62,638 bases of DNA from an uncultured Candidatus Melainabacteria bacterium. GTDB taxonomy: Bacteria; Cyanobacteriota; Vampirovibrionia; Gastranaerophilales; Gastranaerophilaceae. Below are positions 1 to 9,576 of the stretch, piece by piece. The notes beneath the pieces are model-generated. The model saw only the letters and a program-made list of their open reading frames with translations. It did not search any database and had not been told where the DNA came from. The DNA lies in NCBI GenBank assembly GCA_934757275.1, contig CAKVLN010000009.1, positions 1 to 62,638 on the forward strand. Reading direction: 5' to 3'. Positions within the stretch are counted from its first letter, which is position 1, and the number at the start of each line of letters is the position of its first letter. The position numbers and the translations under genes are program-made.

Positions 1-103
1 TCCATTTTCTGTACCCTTTCTTTTTTATACCACACTCGCTACTTTTGTGTGTCCACTTTTTAGGGTACAGTTCAGTGTTATTAACTATTTTCACTTTAAT
101 CAA

Positions 104-172
104 TACCCACCCGCATTCGTAACTCGCTCACGCTCGAACGACTGCGACCTCCCTAACTAGTGAGGTGGAACT
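104..172. repeat. Palindromic dispersed repeat, copy 1
   Basis: The reverse complement of this stretch closely matches 12005-12060: a CCTCCCTAA-type palindrome, then TCGCAG, then a CGTTCGAGCG-like block, GAGCGAGTTAC, and GCGGGTGGGTAT at the end. The palindromic core here is 147-166, with one mismatch per arm. It looks like a small intergenic mobile or REP-like element; it encodes nothing. Confidence 0.7.
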
Positions 173-185
173 CCTTCCCCAGATG

Positions 186-248
186 TAGGGTGGGAAAAGC
201 GACTATAAGTAATGGTAAGTAATGCTAAACGTGGAAGGCGTTCCCACC
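186..248. repeat. Short element with GGTGGGAA/TTCCCACC ends, copy 1
   Basis: About 60 bp, bounded by inverted ends GGGTGGGAAAAGC and GGCGTTCCCACC. A second copy is at 54635-54696 with the same ends and the inner block AACGTGGA[AG]GGCGTTC. A partial copy starts at 62624. The size and inverted ends suggest a MITE-like or REP-like element. Confidence 0.6.
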
Positions 249-303
249 ATTTTAGTCTGTAGGTCATGTTCAACTATTGTCATTGAACACGACTTTTGCT
301 CAA

Positions 304-921
304 TTATCTCAAAGCCAAAATTTCATCTGCTTGTTTTGGGGTCAAAAGCTTTGCACCACCTAAAAGATAAGTATTTAAAACAACTTGCGCATAAGATTCT
401 GCCAACTCTAATTTCATATACGCATCTTCAATAGTCTTTGACGCAACAACAAAACCATGATTTTCCATCAAAACAGCATCAAACTTATCAAAATATTTAA
501 CCGTGTTTTCAACAAGTTCCATTGTAGAAGGTAGCGCATATTTAGCAAGTGGAATTCCACCAAAATAGAACACATTTTCTGCCATAATTGGCTCCATCAA
601 ATCTTTGCCAGCAGATGCAAAACTACTCAAATATGGTGCATGAACATGGATAATATAATTAACATCTGGTCTTTGTTTATAAATTTCTATATGCAAAAAC
701 TTTTCGCTTGAAGGCTTTTTACCTTCCTCCAAAGATTTTCCAGAAAAATCTGTATAAACAACATTTTTTTCTGAAAGATATCCGTTTGAAGAACCAGACG
801 TTGTTATCAACATTCCGTCTTTATAACGTGCAGATATGTTACCAGAATATCCTGGAGTATAATTTTTTTCGCCACACAACTTGCCATACTCAATAATTTT
901 TTTAACTTCTCTAGATAACAT
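304..921 (-). CDS. Class II aldolase/adducin-family protein (FucA/AraD-like)
   Basis: A 205-residue protein, the usual length for zinc-dependent class II sugar-phosphate aldolases and epimerases. The family landmarks are in order: GNIS (27-30) and TTSGSS (40-45) for phosphate binding, SSEK (71-74) with the catalytic Glu73, HVH (92-94) and a third zinc ligand His155 in ENHG. The substrate cannot be fixed from sequence; L-fuculose-1-phosphate aldolase, ribulose-phosphate epimerase or methylthioribulose-phosphate dehydratase are all possible. Its start overlaps the end of the upstream LptD-like gene by 11 bp, so the two are probably translationally coupled at the tail of an envelope operon. Confidence 0.8.
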   Translation of the reverse strand: MLSREVKKIIEYGKLCGEKNYTPGYSGNISARYKDGMLITTSGSSNGYLSEKNVVYTDFSGKSLEEGKKPSSEKFLHIEIYKQRPDVNYIIHVHAPYLSSFASAGKDLMEPIMAENVFYFGGIPLAKYALPSTMELVENTVKYFDKFDAVLMENHGFVVASKTIEDAYMKLELAESYAQVVLNTYLLGGAKLLTPKQADEILALR

Positions 922-3073
922 CTTCCACCGTTTTTACATCTTCTACTACTGCATGTTCTAAGACAGGAGCTCTGTCACTATTCTTGAAGGAATTATCATC
1001 TTCTTCCTCTAAGTCCATTTCCTTCTTAGCCTTTTTACCTTGCTTAATTTCTAATCTTTCATAATCAACCTTAGTACCTTTAGGGTCCATCATAACTACA
1101 AAGTTAAAGAAGGTGTTTTCTCTAACTGTATCGTAGCCCAAGTTGAACTTGAAGTCTTCTGGACCAAAAGATATGTAGAAAGAGTTTTCTTGAAATCTCT
1201 TGTTGTTAGGCGAATCGCCAGACAAATTGAGCGAACCAAACCAAGCAAGAGTAATATAACGGTTCAATCTAATGTACTCTCTCAAGTACACATTTGAACG
1301 TCCATATCTATAAGCGTCAAATACAGGTATAGGCGAATTATCGTCAAATACAGATTGGAAATAGCCGATATCTTGCATCCAACGTCTATATTGTGTGTGT
1401 AATCTAGGACCAACTCTACCGATAACCTGAGTATCACCAGTACCATATAAAGCTGCTGACAATTGACCAATAACGTCTAATTGCAAAGCTTTTTGCGTTT
1501 CTTCATCTTCATAAGAGAACAAATTTTGACCAGCTTCAGCCATATATCTAGCACGCAAAGTACCAATATGAGTACCATTCAAATTTCTAAAGTTTTTATC
1601 TTCTTCAATATCGTGATAATAACCAAAATCAAATCTATGGCTATAATGTGCTTCGTGTCCAGGAAGTAAGAAATTTCTAGTACCATAAGTATTTTCATAA
1701 ACCAAATCTAAGCCATACTTAGGACGTCTTCTACCTAAGAACCATTCGTTCATATAGTCATTTACACCATATTGCAAGTATAAATTATCATCTAATTTTT
1801 GTTTACCTCTAAGTACAAACTTGCTTTTTGCAGTACCATAACCAATTTGAGTTCTGTTTGTGGCACTTTGATAACGTCCTATACCACCAACGCCAATTCT
1901 GTGGTTATAATTTAAAATTGGAATTGCTTTTAATACTGCACCGTGAGGTGATGTAAACACAAACCCAGGGCCTATGTACATACCCAAACCTCTAATAGAA
2001 CCTAGTTCCCAAGAGTTTGTTTCTGCAAAGTCATGATTTTTGTTTGTATAAACTTTTAAAGCAGGGAATTTAAGAACCTTTGTTTTGCCTTTATATAAAG
2101 AACCATGGCTAATAGCAACCGTTTCTAGATTTCCATTTTGAGTAATTTTAATTTCTCTTGCCTGTAATCTTACAATTCCACGCTCCATATCAGCACTCAA
2201 AGTCTGATTTTTTGGAACTAACATACTATCCATAGCAGGACCATTCGCTACAGAACGATACCTAATCGGATATGACTGGTCGACAACAATAGAACCGTGT
2301 TCTTGAACAATCTTATCGCCATACACATAACCTTTTTTTGCTTTTATCTCTATTGTTGCAGTTTGCGTAATTGGGTTTTCAATCAAAGCATTTTCTTCGT
2401 TCATATCAACAAAAATATAGTCACCATATATTGTTTGACCATTTTTTAGAATACGAACATTTCCTTCTGCTTTAATAGTATTGTTCATTCTATCATAAGT
2501 AATTTTATCGGCTTTAATCGTTGTTTGTTGTTTTACAAACTTAACGTTAACGTTGCCAGTTGCAAGCATACTGTAAGTTTCAGTATCATAGTCCATGTTG
2601 TCACAATCTAGAATGATGTTTTCTGTATCTTCTTGTTTTGCAACTTTCTCAGCTTTTTTCTTTTTATTCCAGAAATGTTTTTTTTGCTCATCAACAGATT
2701 GTTCATCAGCTTCAAAACCATCTGGCATCATATCTTCGTCAAAATGTTCTTCTGCATCTTTAATTGCATAATCAGAAGTAGTTGCCTCTGCTGAAAAAAT
2801 ATCATCTCCACTCGGCGCAACAGGAGCTTGTTCAAACTTCTTTGCATCACGCTCTTTTAATTTCTTTTTAATAATTAAACGAGCTTTTTTAAGCGGTGGC
2901 AAAGTAGCCTTTCTTGTAGGTGAATTTGCCTCTTCTTGTTTTGCCTTCACTCCTGGTGGTTGAAAGAACGCATCACCAGTAAAGTCGCCTTCGTCAACAA
3001 ACGAATAATCAGCAAACGCCGTGTTTACTGCAACAAGAGATGTTATTAAAAATATAGTTAACTTTTTATTCAA
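911..3073 (-). CDS. lptD: LptD/OstA-like outer-membrane LPS-assembly protein
   Basis: 720 residues with an N-terminal signal peptide (hydrophobic core ending TAFA, about residue 21). A Lys/Glu-rich linker follows, then an OstA/LptA-like beta-jellyroll (roughly residues 150-290, with DCDNMDYDTET and IKADKITYDRMNNTIKAEGNV), then a C-terminal stretch rich in alternating aromatic/polar residues typical of a beta-barrel. LptD inserts lipopolysaccharide into the outer leaflet with LptE; no LptE is seen nearby. The start is TTG, with AGGA 9 nt upstream. An MsbA-like transporter lies three genes upstream in the same direction, so the cluster fits LPS export. The acidic, charged C-terminal tail after the barrel is unusual. 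The family call is firm; the exact symbol is less certain. Confidence 0.75.
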   Translation of the reverse strand: MNKKLTIFLITSLVAVNTAFADYSFVDEGDFTGDAFFQPPGVKAKQEEANSPTRKATLPPLKKARLIIKKKLKERDAKKFEQAPVAPSGDDIFSAEATTSDYAIKDAEEHFDEDMMPDGFEADEQSVDEQKKHFWNKKKKAEKVAKQEDTENIILDCDNMDYDTETYSMLATGNVNVKFVKQQTTIKADKITYDRMNNTIKAEGNVRILKNGQTIYGDYIFVDMNEENALIENPITQTATIEIKAKKGYVYGDKIVQEHGSIVVDQSYPIRYRSVANGPAMDSMLVPKNQTLSADMERGIVRLQAREIKITQNGNLETVAISHGSLYKGKTKVLKFPALKVYTNKNHDFAETNSWELGSIRGLGMYIGPGFVFTSPHGAVLKAIPILNYNHRIGVGGIGRYQSATNRTQIGYGTAKSKFVLRGKQKLDDNLYLQYGVNDYMNEWFLGRRRPKYGLDLVYENTYGTRNFLLPGHEAHYSHRFDFGYYHDIEEDKNFRNLNGTHIGTLRARYMAEAGQNLFSYEDEETQKALQLDVIGQLSAALYGTGDTQVIGRVGPRLHTQYRRWMQDIGYFQSVFDDNSPIPVFDAYRYGRSNVYLREYIRLNRYITLAWFGSLNLSGDSPNNKRFQENSFYISFGPEDFKFNLGYDTVRENTFFNFVVMMDPKGTKVDYERLEIKQGKKAKKEMDLEEEDDNSFKNSDRAPVLEHAVVEDVKTVEDVI

Positions 3074-3087
3074 AATTCAAATTCCTA

Positions 3088-4194
3088 TTATATATAATTT
3101 AGTGGATTATTTGGTTGTCCGTTCACTCTTACTTCAAAGTGACAGTGTGGACCTGTACTGTAACCTGTTGTTCCTTCATAACCAACTAATTGACCCTTTT
3201 GAACTCTTTGACCGTTTGAAACCGCAATTGAGTTCATGTGAGCATACAAAGTCGTAATCGGCTTGCCATTTACAATACCATGCTCTATTATAACAACTTT
3301 TCCATAACCGCCATACCAGCCAGAATAAATAACTTTACCAGAGTTAGACGCTCTGATTGCACCCAAATTAGGTCCGCCTATATCCACGCCTGAGTGGAAA
3401 GATTTACTGTTAAATATCGGGTGAGTTCTCCAGCCGAAAGGTGAAGTTATTCTACCTTGGATAGGTTTAATAAAGCCCGATGCAACATGCACATCTGAAG
3501 CCTTTGCCGTTTTATTGATATAAGAACCAATACTTGCAGACTGCTTAGCAAGCTCTTTTTCCGCCTTTTGGTAAGCAACTCTATCGGTTCTCAATTTATT
3601 AATCATGCTTTCATTTTTAGCAATCGCTCTATCAATATATGCCTTTTCGCTATTAATATTTGCAACAGAACGTTCTAGATTTTTTTTCTTTGCTTCAATA
3701 TTGTATTTTAGCAACGCAATTTCTTGAGCTTTTCTTTTTGCAACGGCCATTCTTCTATAATCGTCTTTTAATAGAATTTTTTGGAAATAAACTCTATCAA
3801 CAAGCATGTTAATATCTTCTGAACTAATCAAAAGTTCAAAAAACGCTTTTCTTTGAGATTTAAAAACTTTTCTTATGTGTCCTGCCAAAACGTAGTTCAA
3901 ACTATTGTATTCATTAGAGGCTTGCTCCAATTGAGCCTGCATGCCAGACAATTCCTTTTGCGCACTAATTATTTGAGTTTTTGACTGTTTTAAGTTATTA
4001 TTCGCATTTTCTAATTTTTGTTGGTTCTTATAAAGCTTGTTTGTTTCAACATTTTCTAGCCATTTAAGGTGATTAATTTTTGCTCTCGTTTGTCTTTTTT
4101 TGGTTTCCAAATCTTGCGCACCAAAAGACGTACAACACGCCAATGTGTTGAATACGATTGCAAAAAATACGAATAAACTTAATAATTTCTTCAA
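3088..4194 (-). CDS. Secreted M23 peptidase with coiled coil (EnvC-like murein hydrolase)
   Basis: 368 residues: a signal peptide, a long coiled coil (about residues 30-230) and a C-terminal LytM/M23 domain. All zinc and catalytic residues are present: H267xxxD271, H319 in LYAHM, and H350-C-H352. Unlike E. coli EnvC, which is degenerate, this one should therefore cut peptidoglycan itself. It starts at TTG with a G-rich site (GGGGG) just upstream, 23 bp after a small membrane-protein gene, and ends 14 bp before the LptD-like gene, consistent with one operon. Likely role: cell separation or wall remodelling in the periplasm. Confidence 0.85.
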   Translation of the reverse strand: MKKLLSLFVFFAIVFNTLACCTSFGAQDLETKKRQTRAKINHLKWLENVETNKLYKNQQKLENANNNLKQSKTQIISAQKELSGMQAQLEQASNEYNSLNYVLAGHIRKVFKSQRKAFFELLISSEDINMLVDRVYFQKILLKDDYRRMAVAKRKAQEIALLKYNIEAKKKNLERSVANINSEKAYIDRAIAKNESMINKLRTDRVAYQKAEKELAKQSASIGSYINKTAKASDVHVASGFIKPIQGRITSPFGWRTHPIFNSKSFHSGVDIGGPNLGAIRASNSGKVIYSGWYGGYGKVVIIEHGIVNGKPITTLYAHMNSIAVSNGQRVQKGQLVGYEGTTGYSTGPHCHFEVRVNGQPNNPLNYI

Positions 4195-4217
4195 ACAGCT
4201 ACCCCCGACCTACTCAA

Positions 4218-4331
4218 TTATTTACTAAACACTGGAAGTAACATCAACAAGCCCATGCCCGCAGTCCATAAAATAAATGATACTGTTATTAAGCCAACTA
4301 TTAGTTTTTTATGTTGTCTGAAAAAATCCAT
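4218..4331 (-). CDS. 37-residue single-pass membrane protein
   Basis: This short frame begins at ATG (4331-4329) with a GAGGTG ribosome site and ends at TAA (4218-4220). The product has a basic start (MDFFRQHKK) and one hydrophobic helix with a WTAGMG turn. The layout resembles the N-terminal anchor of PpiD/SurA-type proteins, but here it stands alone. It sits between the ABC transporter and the M23 hydrolase on the same strand, 23 bp from the latter, so it is probably co-transcribed. Function unknown. Confidence 0.6.
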   Translation of the reverse strand: MDFFRQHKKLIVGLITVSFILWTAGMGLLMLLPVFSK

Positions 4332-4397
4332 CTTCACCTCTCTAGTTACAGTTTAATACAAAAAAGCACCCATGGCAATTTATTAAGAACGCACTTT

Positions 4398-6221
4398 TTA
4401 AACGTTACATTCTTGTTTTTTAAACTGCATTTCATAAAGAGCTTTGTACTGACCGTTTTCAATACTCATAAGTTCTTCATGATTACCAAGTTCTACAAGT
4501 TCACCTTCGTTTATAACCGCAATTCTATCTGCATTCTTAATTGTAGACAATCTGTGAGCAATTACAAACACTGTTTTATTTTTGATTAAGTTATCCAAAG
4601 CTTTTTGAACAATCGCCTCTGATTTGTTATCCAATGCAGAAGTTGCCTCATCTAAAATTACAATTGGCGTATTTTTAATCATTGCTCTAGCAATTGCAAC
4701 TCTTTGTCTTTGTCCGCCAGAAAGTGTCATACCTCTTTCGCCAAGCAAGGTATCTAACCCCTCTGGGAGTTCATCAATCATTTCCTGCAAATGTGCAGAT
4801 TCAATAGCATTTTCAAGTTCTGCATCAGTTGCCTCCGGTTTACCCATAAGAATATTTTCTCTAATTGTTCCAGAGAACAAGAAATTATCCTGAAATACCA
4901 TTGCAATATTATGCCTTAAAGAACCTAATGTTAGCTCTCTAATATCTACGCCATCAAACTTAATTGCACCCGATTTTATATCATAAAATCTAGGCAAAAG
5001 ATTAACTAGAGTAGATTTTCCACCACCAGAATTACCTACAATTGCAACAGTTTCATTTTTATTAACTGTTAAACTAAAATTCTTCAACACTGGTTGATTT
5101 GGAACGTATTCAAACCAAACATTTTGAAATTCGATTTTGTCGTTTAAGCCTTTTAACTCAATAGCGTTTTCTTTGTCTTGAATTTCTGGTTTCAAATCAA
5201 ATAATTCAAACACCCTGCCTAGAGCAACAAAAATATTTTGAATATTTGTTAATGTGTTACCTAATGTTTTAACAGGCTTGTACAATAGCAACAAAGAAGT
5301 TACGAAAGATGCAAAACTACCAGCAGTCATTTCGCCTGATGTAATCAAATGTGTTCCATAGGCTAAAACAAGTGCAATACCGCAAGAAGCTATAACATAC
5401 ATCAATGGTGACATCCACGCTGCACGCTTTGTCAAAGACATATTAACATTAAAAGATTCCCAAATTTGGTTGCGGAAATATTTTTCTTGTCTTTCTTGAA
5501 GTTCATACGCAGCCATAACTTTATTGCCACTATAAGTTTCGTTAATATTGGTAGTAATATTACCGCCAATAACCATGTTTTTATTAGATGCTGATTTAAT
5601 TCTTTTTCTGATTAAAGCTACAGGAATAAACGCAACACAAAGAACTAAAACGCCAATAACCGCAAGCTTCCATGAGCTATAAAGCATTACTGCAATCAAA
5701 CCTAGTGCACCAAACAAACTTGTTGTGATTGTTTTGATTTGGTCAACAATACCAGATGATGCTGTTTGCGGGTCATTCATATATCTAGTAATTACAATAC
5801 CTGATGGGTTTTCATCGTAGAATTGCGGATCCATATAGATTAGTCTATGGAACAAATCGATTTTCACATCGTTAGTAATTCTTTGTGAGTTCCACGCTGA
5901 AAGATAGTCATTAAGGTATCTCAAAACACCTTGAAAGGCAGCAAAGGCAACGACACCGAACGGAATAATAAAGGCAAAAACTTGCCAAGTTAAAGTATAT
6001 TCGTGTCCAAATAAATGGAATATCCAATCTTGTTTTCCAACAACATAATCCATAAAAGGTTTTAGCGCAAACGCAGTTACGCCGTCTAGCAAGCCTAATG
6101 GAATGGCAACTAAAAAGCAGCAAATAATTCTAAACAAATAAGGTTTTAAATACGGAAAAATTCTACCTAATAACCAACCGTATTTAAAAGAATTTTTTGC
6201 CGTTGTTATCTCAAGTTTCAT
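4398..6221 (-). CDS. MsbA-like ABC transporter, fused permease and ATPase
   Basis: 607 residues, a typical half-transporter: an exporter-type membrane domain with six predicted helices (about 25-330) and a C-terminal nucleotide-binding domain. Walker A is GNSGGGKST (396-404), Q-loop Gln444, signature LSGGQ (500-504), Walker B VILDEA (521-526) and H-loop His556; all are intact. It should dimerise and flip a lipid-linked or hydrophobic substrate across the inner membrane. The downstream LptD-like gene makes a lipid A/LPS flippase role (MsbA) likely, but multidrug export cannot be excluded. First gene of the minus-strand envelope cluster. Confidence 0.85.
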   Translation of the reverse strand: MKLEITTAKNSFKYGWLLGRIFPYLKPYLFRIICCFLVAIPLGLLDGVTAFALKPFMDYVVGKQDWIFHLFGHEYTLTWQVFAFIIPFGVVAFAAFQGVLRYLNDYLSAWNSQRITNDVKIDLFHRLIYMDPQFYDENPSGIVITRYMNDPQTASSGIVDQIKTITTSLFGALGLIAVMLYSSWKLAVIGVLVLCVAFIPVALIRKRIKSASNKNMVIGGNITTNINETYSGNKVMAAYELQERQEKYFRNQIWESFNVNMSLTKRAAWMSPLMYVIASCGIALVLAYGTHLITSGEMTAGSFASFVTSLLLLYKPVKTLGNTLTNIQNIFVALGRVFELFDLKPEIQDKENAIELKGLNDKIEFQNVWFEYVPNQPVLKNFSLTVNKNETVAIVGNSGGGKSTLVNLLPRFYDIKSGAIKFDGVDIRELTLGSLRHNIAMVFQDNFLFSGTIRENILMGKPEATDAELENAIESAHLQEMIDELPEGLDTLLGERGMTLSGGQRQRVAIARAMIKNTPIVILDEATSALDNKSEAIVQKALDNLIKNKTVFVIAHRLSTIKNADRIAVINEGELVELGNHEELMSIENGQYKALYEMQFKKQECNV

Positions 6222-6281
6222 ATTCTCTATTCCTATTTAAACTATCCCTCTTTTATTTAAACACAAACCGAGAAGATTTAC

Positions 6282-6308
6282 AAAAAAAAGCCACTATTCA
6301 TAGTGGCT
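6282..6308 (-). terminator. Rho-independent terminator of the usher operon
   Basis: The stem AGCCACTA/TAGTGGCT (loop TTCA) is followed on the minus strand by a run of eight T. It sits about 50 bp past the stop of the usher-like gene and closes the minus-strand pilus-like operon. Confidence 0.8.
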
Positions 6309-6359
6309 AGTGATTTTTCATGTTAAATAGATTTTTTTTAAATAGCTTTCGCTATCATT

Positions 6360-9300
6360 TTATAAAGACAGTGTCTTGTACTCTAAATTTTGCTCCGTAA
6401 AATCAATTGGTGTATTGTAGTCATAAGGAATTGAAATACTAATTTCACTTGACGGAAGTTTTTCTAAGCCATAAGCATCAACAAATCTTTCATCGAGCTT
6501 TAAAGTATAATTTCCAGGAGCTAGACCAGAAATATAAAATTCACCAGTTGAATCTACAGTTGAATAATTAACTTCTTCGTCATTTTCATCAACAATAACA
6601 ACTACAAAATCTGTAATTTTCAAATCTCTCTCGAAATCATCAGAGATTTTTAGAACACCAGAAACTGAACCAACAGTACTCATCAAAGGAATTTCAAGTT
6701 TTGTAGTTGAACCACCGTCAATTTTAATTTTTTTACTAATTAAATCATTTGTTAGAGGTGCAACCGTAATTGGTAATTGATTCATATCCAAAGAAACTGT
6801 GTATACGCCTTGATTTAAGCTAGAAGAATATGTTCTTCCTCGTTTATTTGTCAAACAGGTTTCACCTGACCAACTTGTAATAAGTGGAACATCTTTTATT
6901 GGAATATCAACTTTCTTGTCAAATTTACCATTCTTATTTACGTCAACAAAAGCGATTGCTTCAAAAATACCTTTTTCTAAATCTTCTTGTCCAACAGATT
7001 TCAAACCGTGGTTGAACAATTGAAAGGCATCATTAAACACAAAATTTATAGAATGTCTGTTTGTTGTTGGTGTAAACATATTATCAATAAAATATCCGCC
7101 ATTTTTTGAATATTGATAACCAACAGACATTGTTTGTCCAGATTTTGCACGATAAGCAAGATTAATATTAAAATCATTACCACCTTGACCGCTATATCTA
7201 AAACCATACCCAACACCTAGTGTTAAACGTTTCCAAGTTGGGAAAGTATAACCAAAGCGGAACATATTATAACCATTTTTATAAGTTGCCGTATTATATT
7301 TTACAATACTGTGTCCAAGAGAAAATCTACCATGATTTCCTGGGATTGGAATATCCAATTGAGCGTAGTTATCTGCATATTTTGAGTGGTAATTTCTATT
7401 AAAAGAAGTTTCTTCTCCGTATTTTGTATCATACAAGCTTTCTCTTCTACCAACTTGAACTCTTGCCCAACGACCTAAATCACGAGAGGCGTTTGCATCG
7501 TAAAAATAGTTTTTGTTTCTGCCTAAATCATTTGTACCACGTCTGTAGTAACTGTTAAATCTTAGATTTGCTACTTTTGGAACTTTAGTAGACACATTAA
7601 TTGAACCTTCGTCAAACTTAATTGTTCCACCGTTATATCTGTGGTTCATGTTTGAATAATATCTACTATAACTACCATTTGCATTTGTTTGGTTAAATGT
7701 TAAGCCGCCTGAAACTTTTCCACCTGTGCGGTCATTTTTAGACGTTGAATCACTACTTGCAATATAAAAATCTGGTGAAGTTTGGAACGCCTCAACTTTT
7801 GAAAAGAATCTTTTTGGCTTCAAGATTTTTCCTTCATATTTTGATAAGTCTTTTTCATACTCGCCAGTTCCTTTAACAATATAACCTGCGTGAGTGTATT
7901 CTTCTCTGATATCATGTGCAACGCTTGCGCCAGCAGTAAATCTACCTTTTATACTTTTATTTTTAGGATTAACCCATTCAATGCTATTCAAAGAAGTTGC
8001 ACCTTCTAGGTAGTTTACGCTCTTTTGAGTACCACTTACTAGTAAAGTATCGTTAGTTGGGATTCTATAAATAACACTTGAACCATTCTTTTCATAAAGC
8101 TTGTCACCAGTTAATTTTGATTCAAAAGTAACATTATCTTTTATACCTACTTGATAATCAATACCAGCAGTAACTTTCTTGTTGTTTCCACGATAAATAT
8201 TTGCACCTTCTCTAAAGAATCTGTTTTGGTAGCCCCAAACACCAGCATAAGCAGTAGCACGTTGTTCTTTTTCAAACGGTCTGTTACCAAAAACTGAATA
8301 ACGTTCCTCTTTGATTAATTCAATTGTTCCATCTTCATTAACCTCTTCCAACTTAATGTTTTTAACGGGGTTAGGAAGTTGTACATCTTTCAAAGTATAA
8401 TAACCAGCGTATGTGTTTAATAACGTTGGCTCTAAATCATTTACAGTTAATCTAACTAAACTTGTTGGCTTAACATAACCGTTTAATTGTTGAGGCGGAG
8501 TTTTTTCATAATCGTAATTCCAAATTTGAGCACCAAAAATATTAGTACCTAAGCTAGAATCAACGTCGTTTACACCTCTAACCTTACCTAATTCATAGAA
8601 GTATTTGTCTTTTCCAGTTTCTTTATCTTTAATACTGTTTTTGTAAGCTGCACTTAACCCACCAAACATAAATGCATCAGAGCGATAGTGATATTCAGTA
8701 GCTTCAACACGATATTTTCCACCAAAGAAATTACCATTGATACTAGCTTGAGTACTACCAGACAAAGTTCCATTTATACTATCATAATTTTGTCCTCTTA
8801 TTCTCAAGTTATCATTTTGAATATTTGAACGTAAACCGATTTTGTTTAATGTAATTTTTCCTTGTGGTTTTGGACAAACAACATCTTGATGAGCTTTTGG
8901 ACCCTTATCTTCTGCAGTAATCACATTACTGCTATGTAAAATTGGGATATCACGTTCTACATTTGCAATAATTGTTAAATCATTGAAATTAGCGTCGATT
9001 TTTGCACCAAAAATTTTAGATGCAGTATCTGGAGTAATGTAAGCCTCATTAAACACGCCATCCATAATACCTTGTTGCAAGAAAACGGTTGGAGTTTTTG
9101 AGATAGGAGCGTCGTTTACAAACACACCTCTTTGAGAAACCACACCATCTTTTCCATCTAAGGTTTTAAAGTTAATAATTTTATCAACACGATTTGCAGT
9201 ATATTGAATATTAAAAATTTCTGCTAATTGTTTGAACGGTACTAATATTTGATTGTTTTGCGCTAAAACAATTTCTACATCTTGATAAGCCATGTCATTA

Positions 9301-9401
9301 ATAGAAATATAAGAAATGGTAGAATCCACAGCAAAAGCAGGCATGGTTAACGCCAAGCCTATTGTTGCAATTATTAAGTTTTTCTTTATTCTATTTAACA
9401 T
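6360..9401 (-). CDS. Usher-like outer-membrane beta-barrel protein with accessory C-terminal domains
   Basis: 1013 residues with a clear signal peptide (cleavage near PAFA, residue 24). The N-terminal segment (about 25-150) has a two-lobed beta pattern that could be an alternative-usher N-domain or a copper-amine-oxidase-N-like stalk. Residues about 180-800 are rich in Tyr/Asn/Gly and alternating beta strands, as in a large barrel. The C-terminal part holds an EF-hand-like loop (DVNKNGKFD) and a carboxypeptidase-regulatory-like beta sandwich (STVDSTGEFYISGLAPGNYT). In context with a PapD-like chaperone and three pilin-like proteins, I infer it is the pilus secretion pore. No classical FimD signature was seen, so a novel or alternative usher clade is possible. 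No good ribosome site was found before the ATG. Confidence 0.6.
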   Translation of the reverse strand: MLNRIKKNLIIATIGLALTMPAFAVDSTISYISINDMAYQDVEIVLAQNNQILVPFKQLAEIFNIQYTANRVDKIINFKTLDGKDGVVSQRGVFVNDAPISKTPTVFLQQGIMDGVFNEAYITPDTASKIFGAKIDANFNDLTIIANVERDIPILHSSNVITAEDKGPKAHQDVVCPKPQGKITLNKIGLRSNIQNDNLRIRGQNYDSINGTLSGSTQASINGNFFGGKYRVEATEYHYRSDAFMFGGLSAAYKNSIKDKETGKDKYFYELGKVRGVNDVDSSLGTNIFGAQIWNYDYEKTPPQQLNGYVKPTSLVRLTVNDLEPTLLNTYAGYYTLKDVQLPNPVKNIKLEEVNEDGTIELIKEERYSVFGNRPFEKEQRATAYAGVWGYQNRFFREGANIYRGNNKKVTAGIDYQVGIKDNVTFESKLTGDKLYEKNGSSVIYRIPTNDTLLVSGTQKSVNYLEGATSLNSIEWVNPKNKSIKGRFTAGASVAHDIREEYTHAGYIVKGTGEYEKDLSKYEGKILKPKRFFSKVEAFQTSPDFYIASSDSTSKNDRTGGKVSGGLTFNQTNANGSYSRYYSNMNHRYNGGTIKFDEGSINVSTKVPKVANLRFNSYYRRGTNDLGRNKNYFYDANASRDLGRWARVQVGRRESLYDTKYGEETSFNRNYHSKYADNYAQLDIPIPGNHGRFSLGHSIVKYNTATYKNGYNMFRFGYTFPTWKRLTLGVGYGFRYSGQGGNDFNINLAYRAKSGQTMSVGYQYSKNGGYFIDNMFTPTTNRHSINFVFNDAFQLFNHGLKSVGQEDLEKGIFEAIAFVDVNKNGKFDKKVDIPIKDVPLITSWSGETCLTNKRGRTYSSSLNQGVYTVSLDMNQLPITVAPLTNDLISKKIKIDGGSTTKLEIPLMSTVGSVSGVLKISDDFERDLKITDFVVVIVDENDEEVNYSTVDSTGEFYISGLAPGNYTLKLDERFVDAYGLEKLPSSEISISIPYDYNTPIDFTEQNLEYKTLSL

Positions 9402-9493
9402 GATGGCTTATTGGTTGAAAAAGTGAAGAGTTGTCGCCCTTGTTAGGGAGGTCGCATCTGTTAGCGAGTTTCTCTAATTGATACCCTTCCCAA

Positions 9494-9513
9494 CCTTCCC
9501 TAACTAGGGAAGG
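9494..9513. repeat. Palindromic core of dispersed repeat
   Basis: CCTTCCCTA-AC-TAGGGAAGG, a perfect 9-bp stem. The same design (CCTCCCTAA[CT]TAGGGAGG) occurs at 147-166, 12005-12024 and 12133-12152. Confidence 0.7.
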
Positions 9514-9576
9514 AGCTATCGCCAGACTCGCAAACCTTTGGTTATTCCCTCTCCGAGGGAGAGCGAATTTTCGGTA

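Larger units (their letters stand above)
1..303. other. Non-coding region with two repeat elements
   Basis: No convincing gene is seen. The stretch lies downstream of the aldolase gene and holds two dispersed elements, described separately (about 104-172 and 186-248). A 70-codon open frame overlaps them, but it has no signal, motif or ribosome site and its sequence is mostly repeat. Bases 1-100 show nothing recognisable. Confidence 0.6.
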
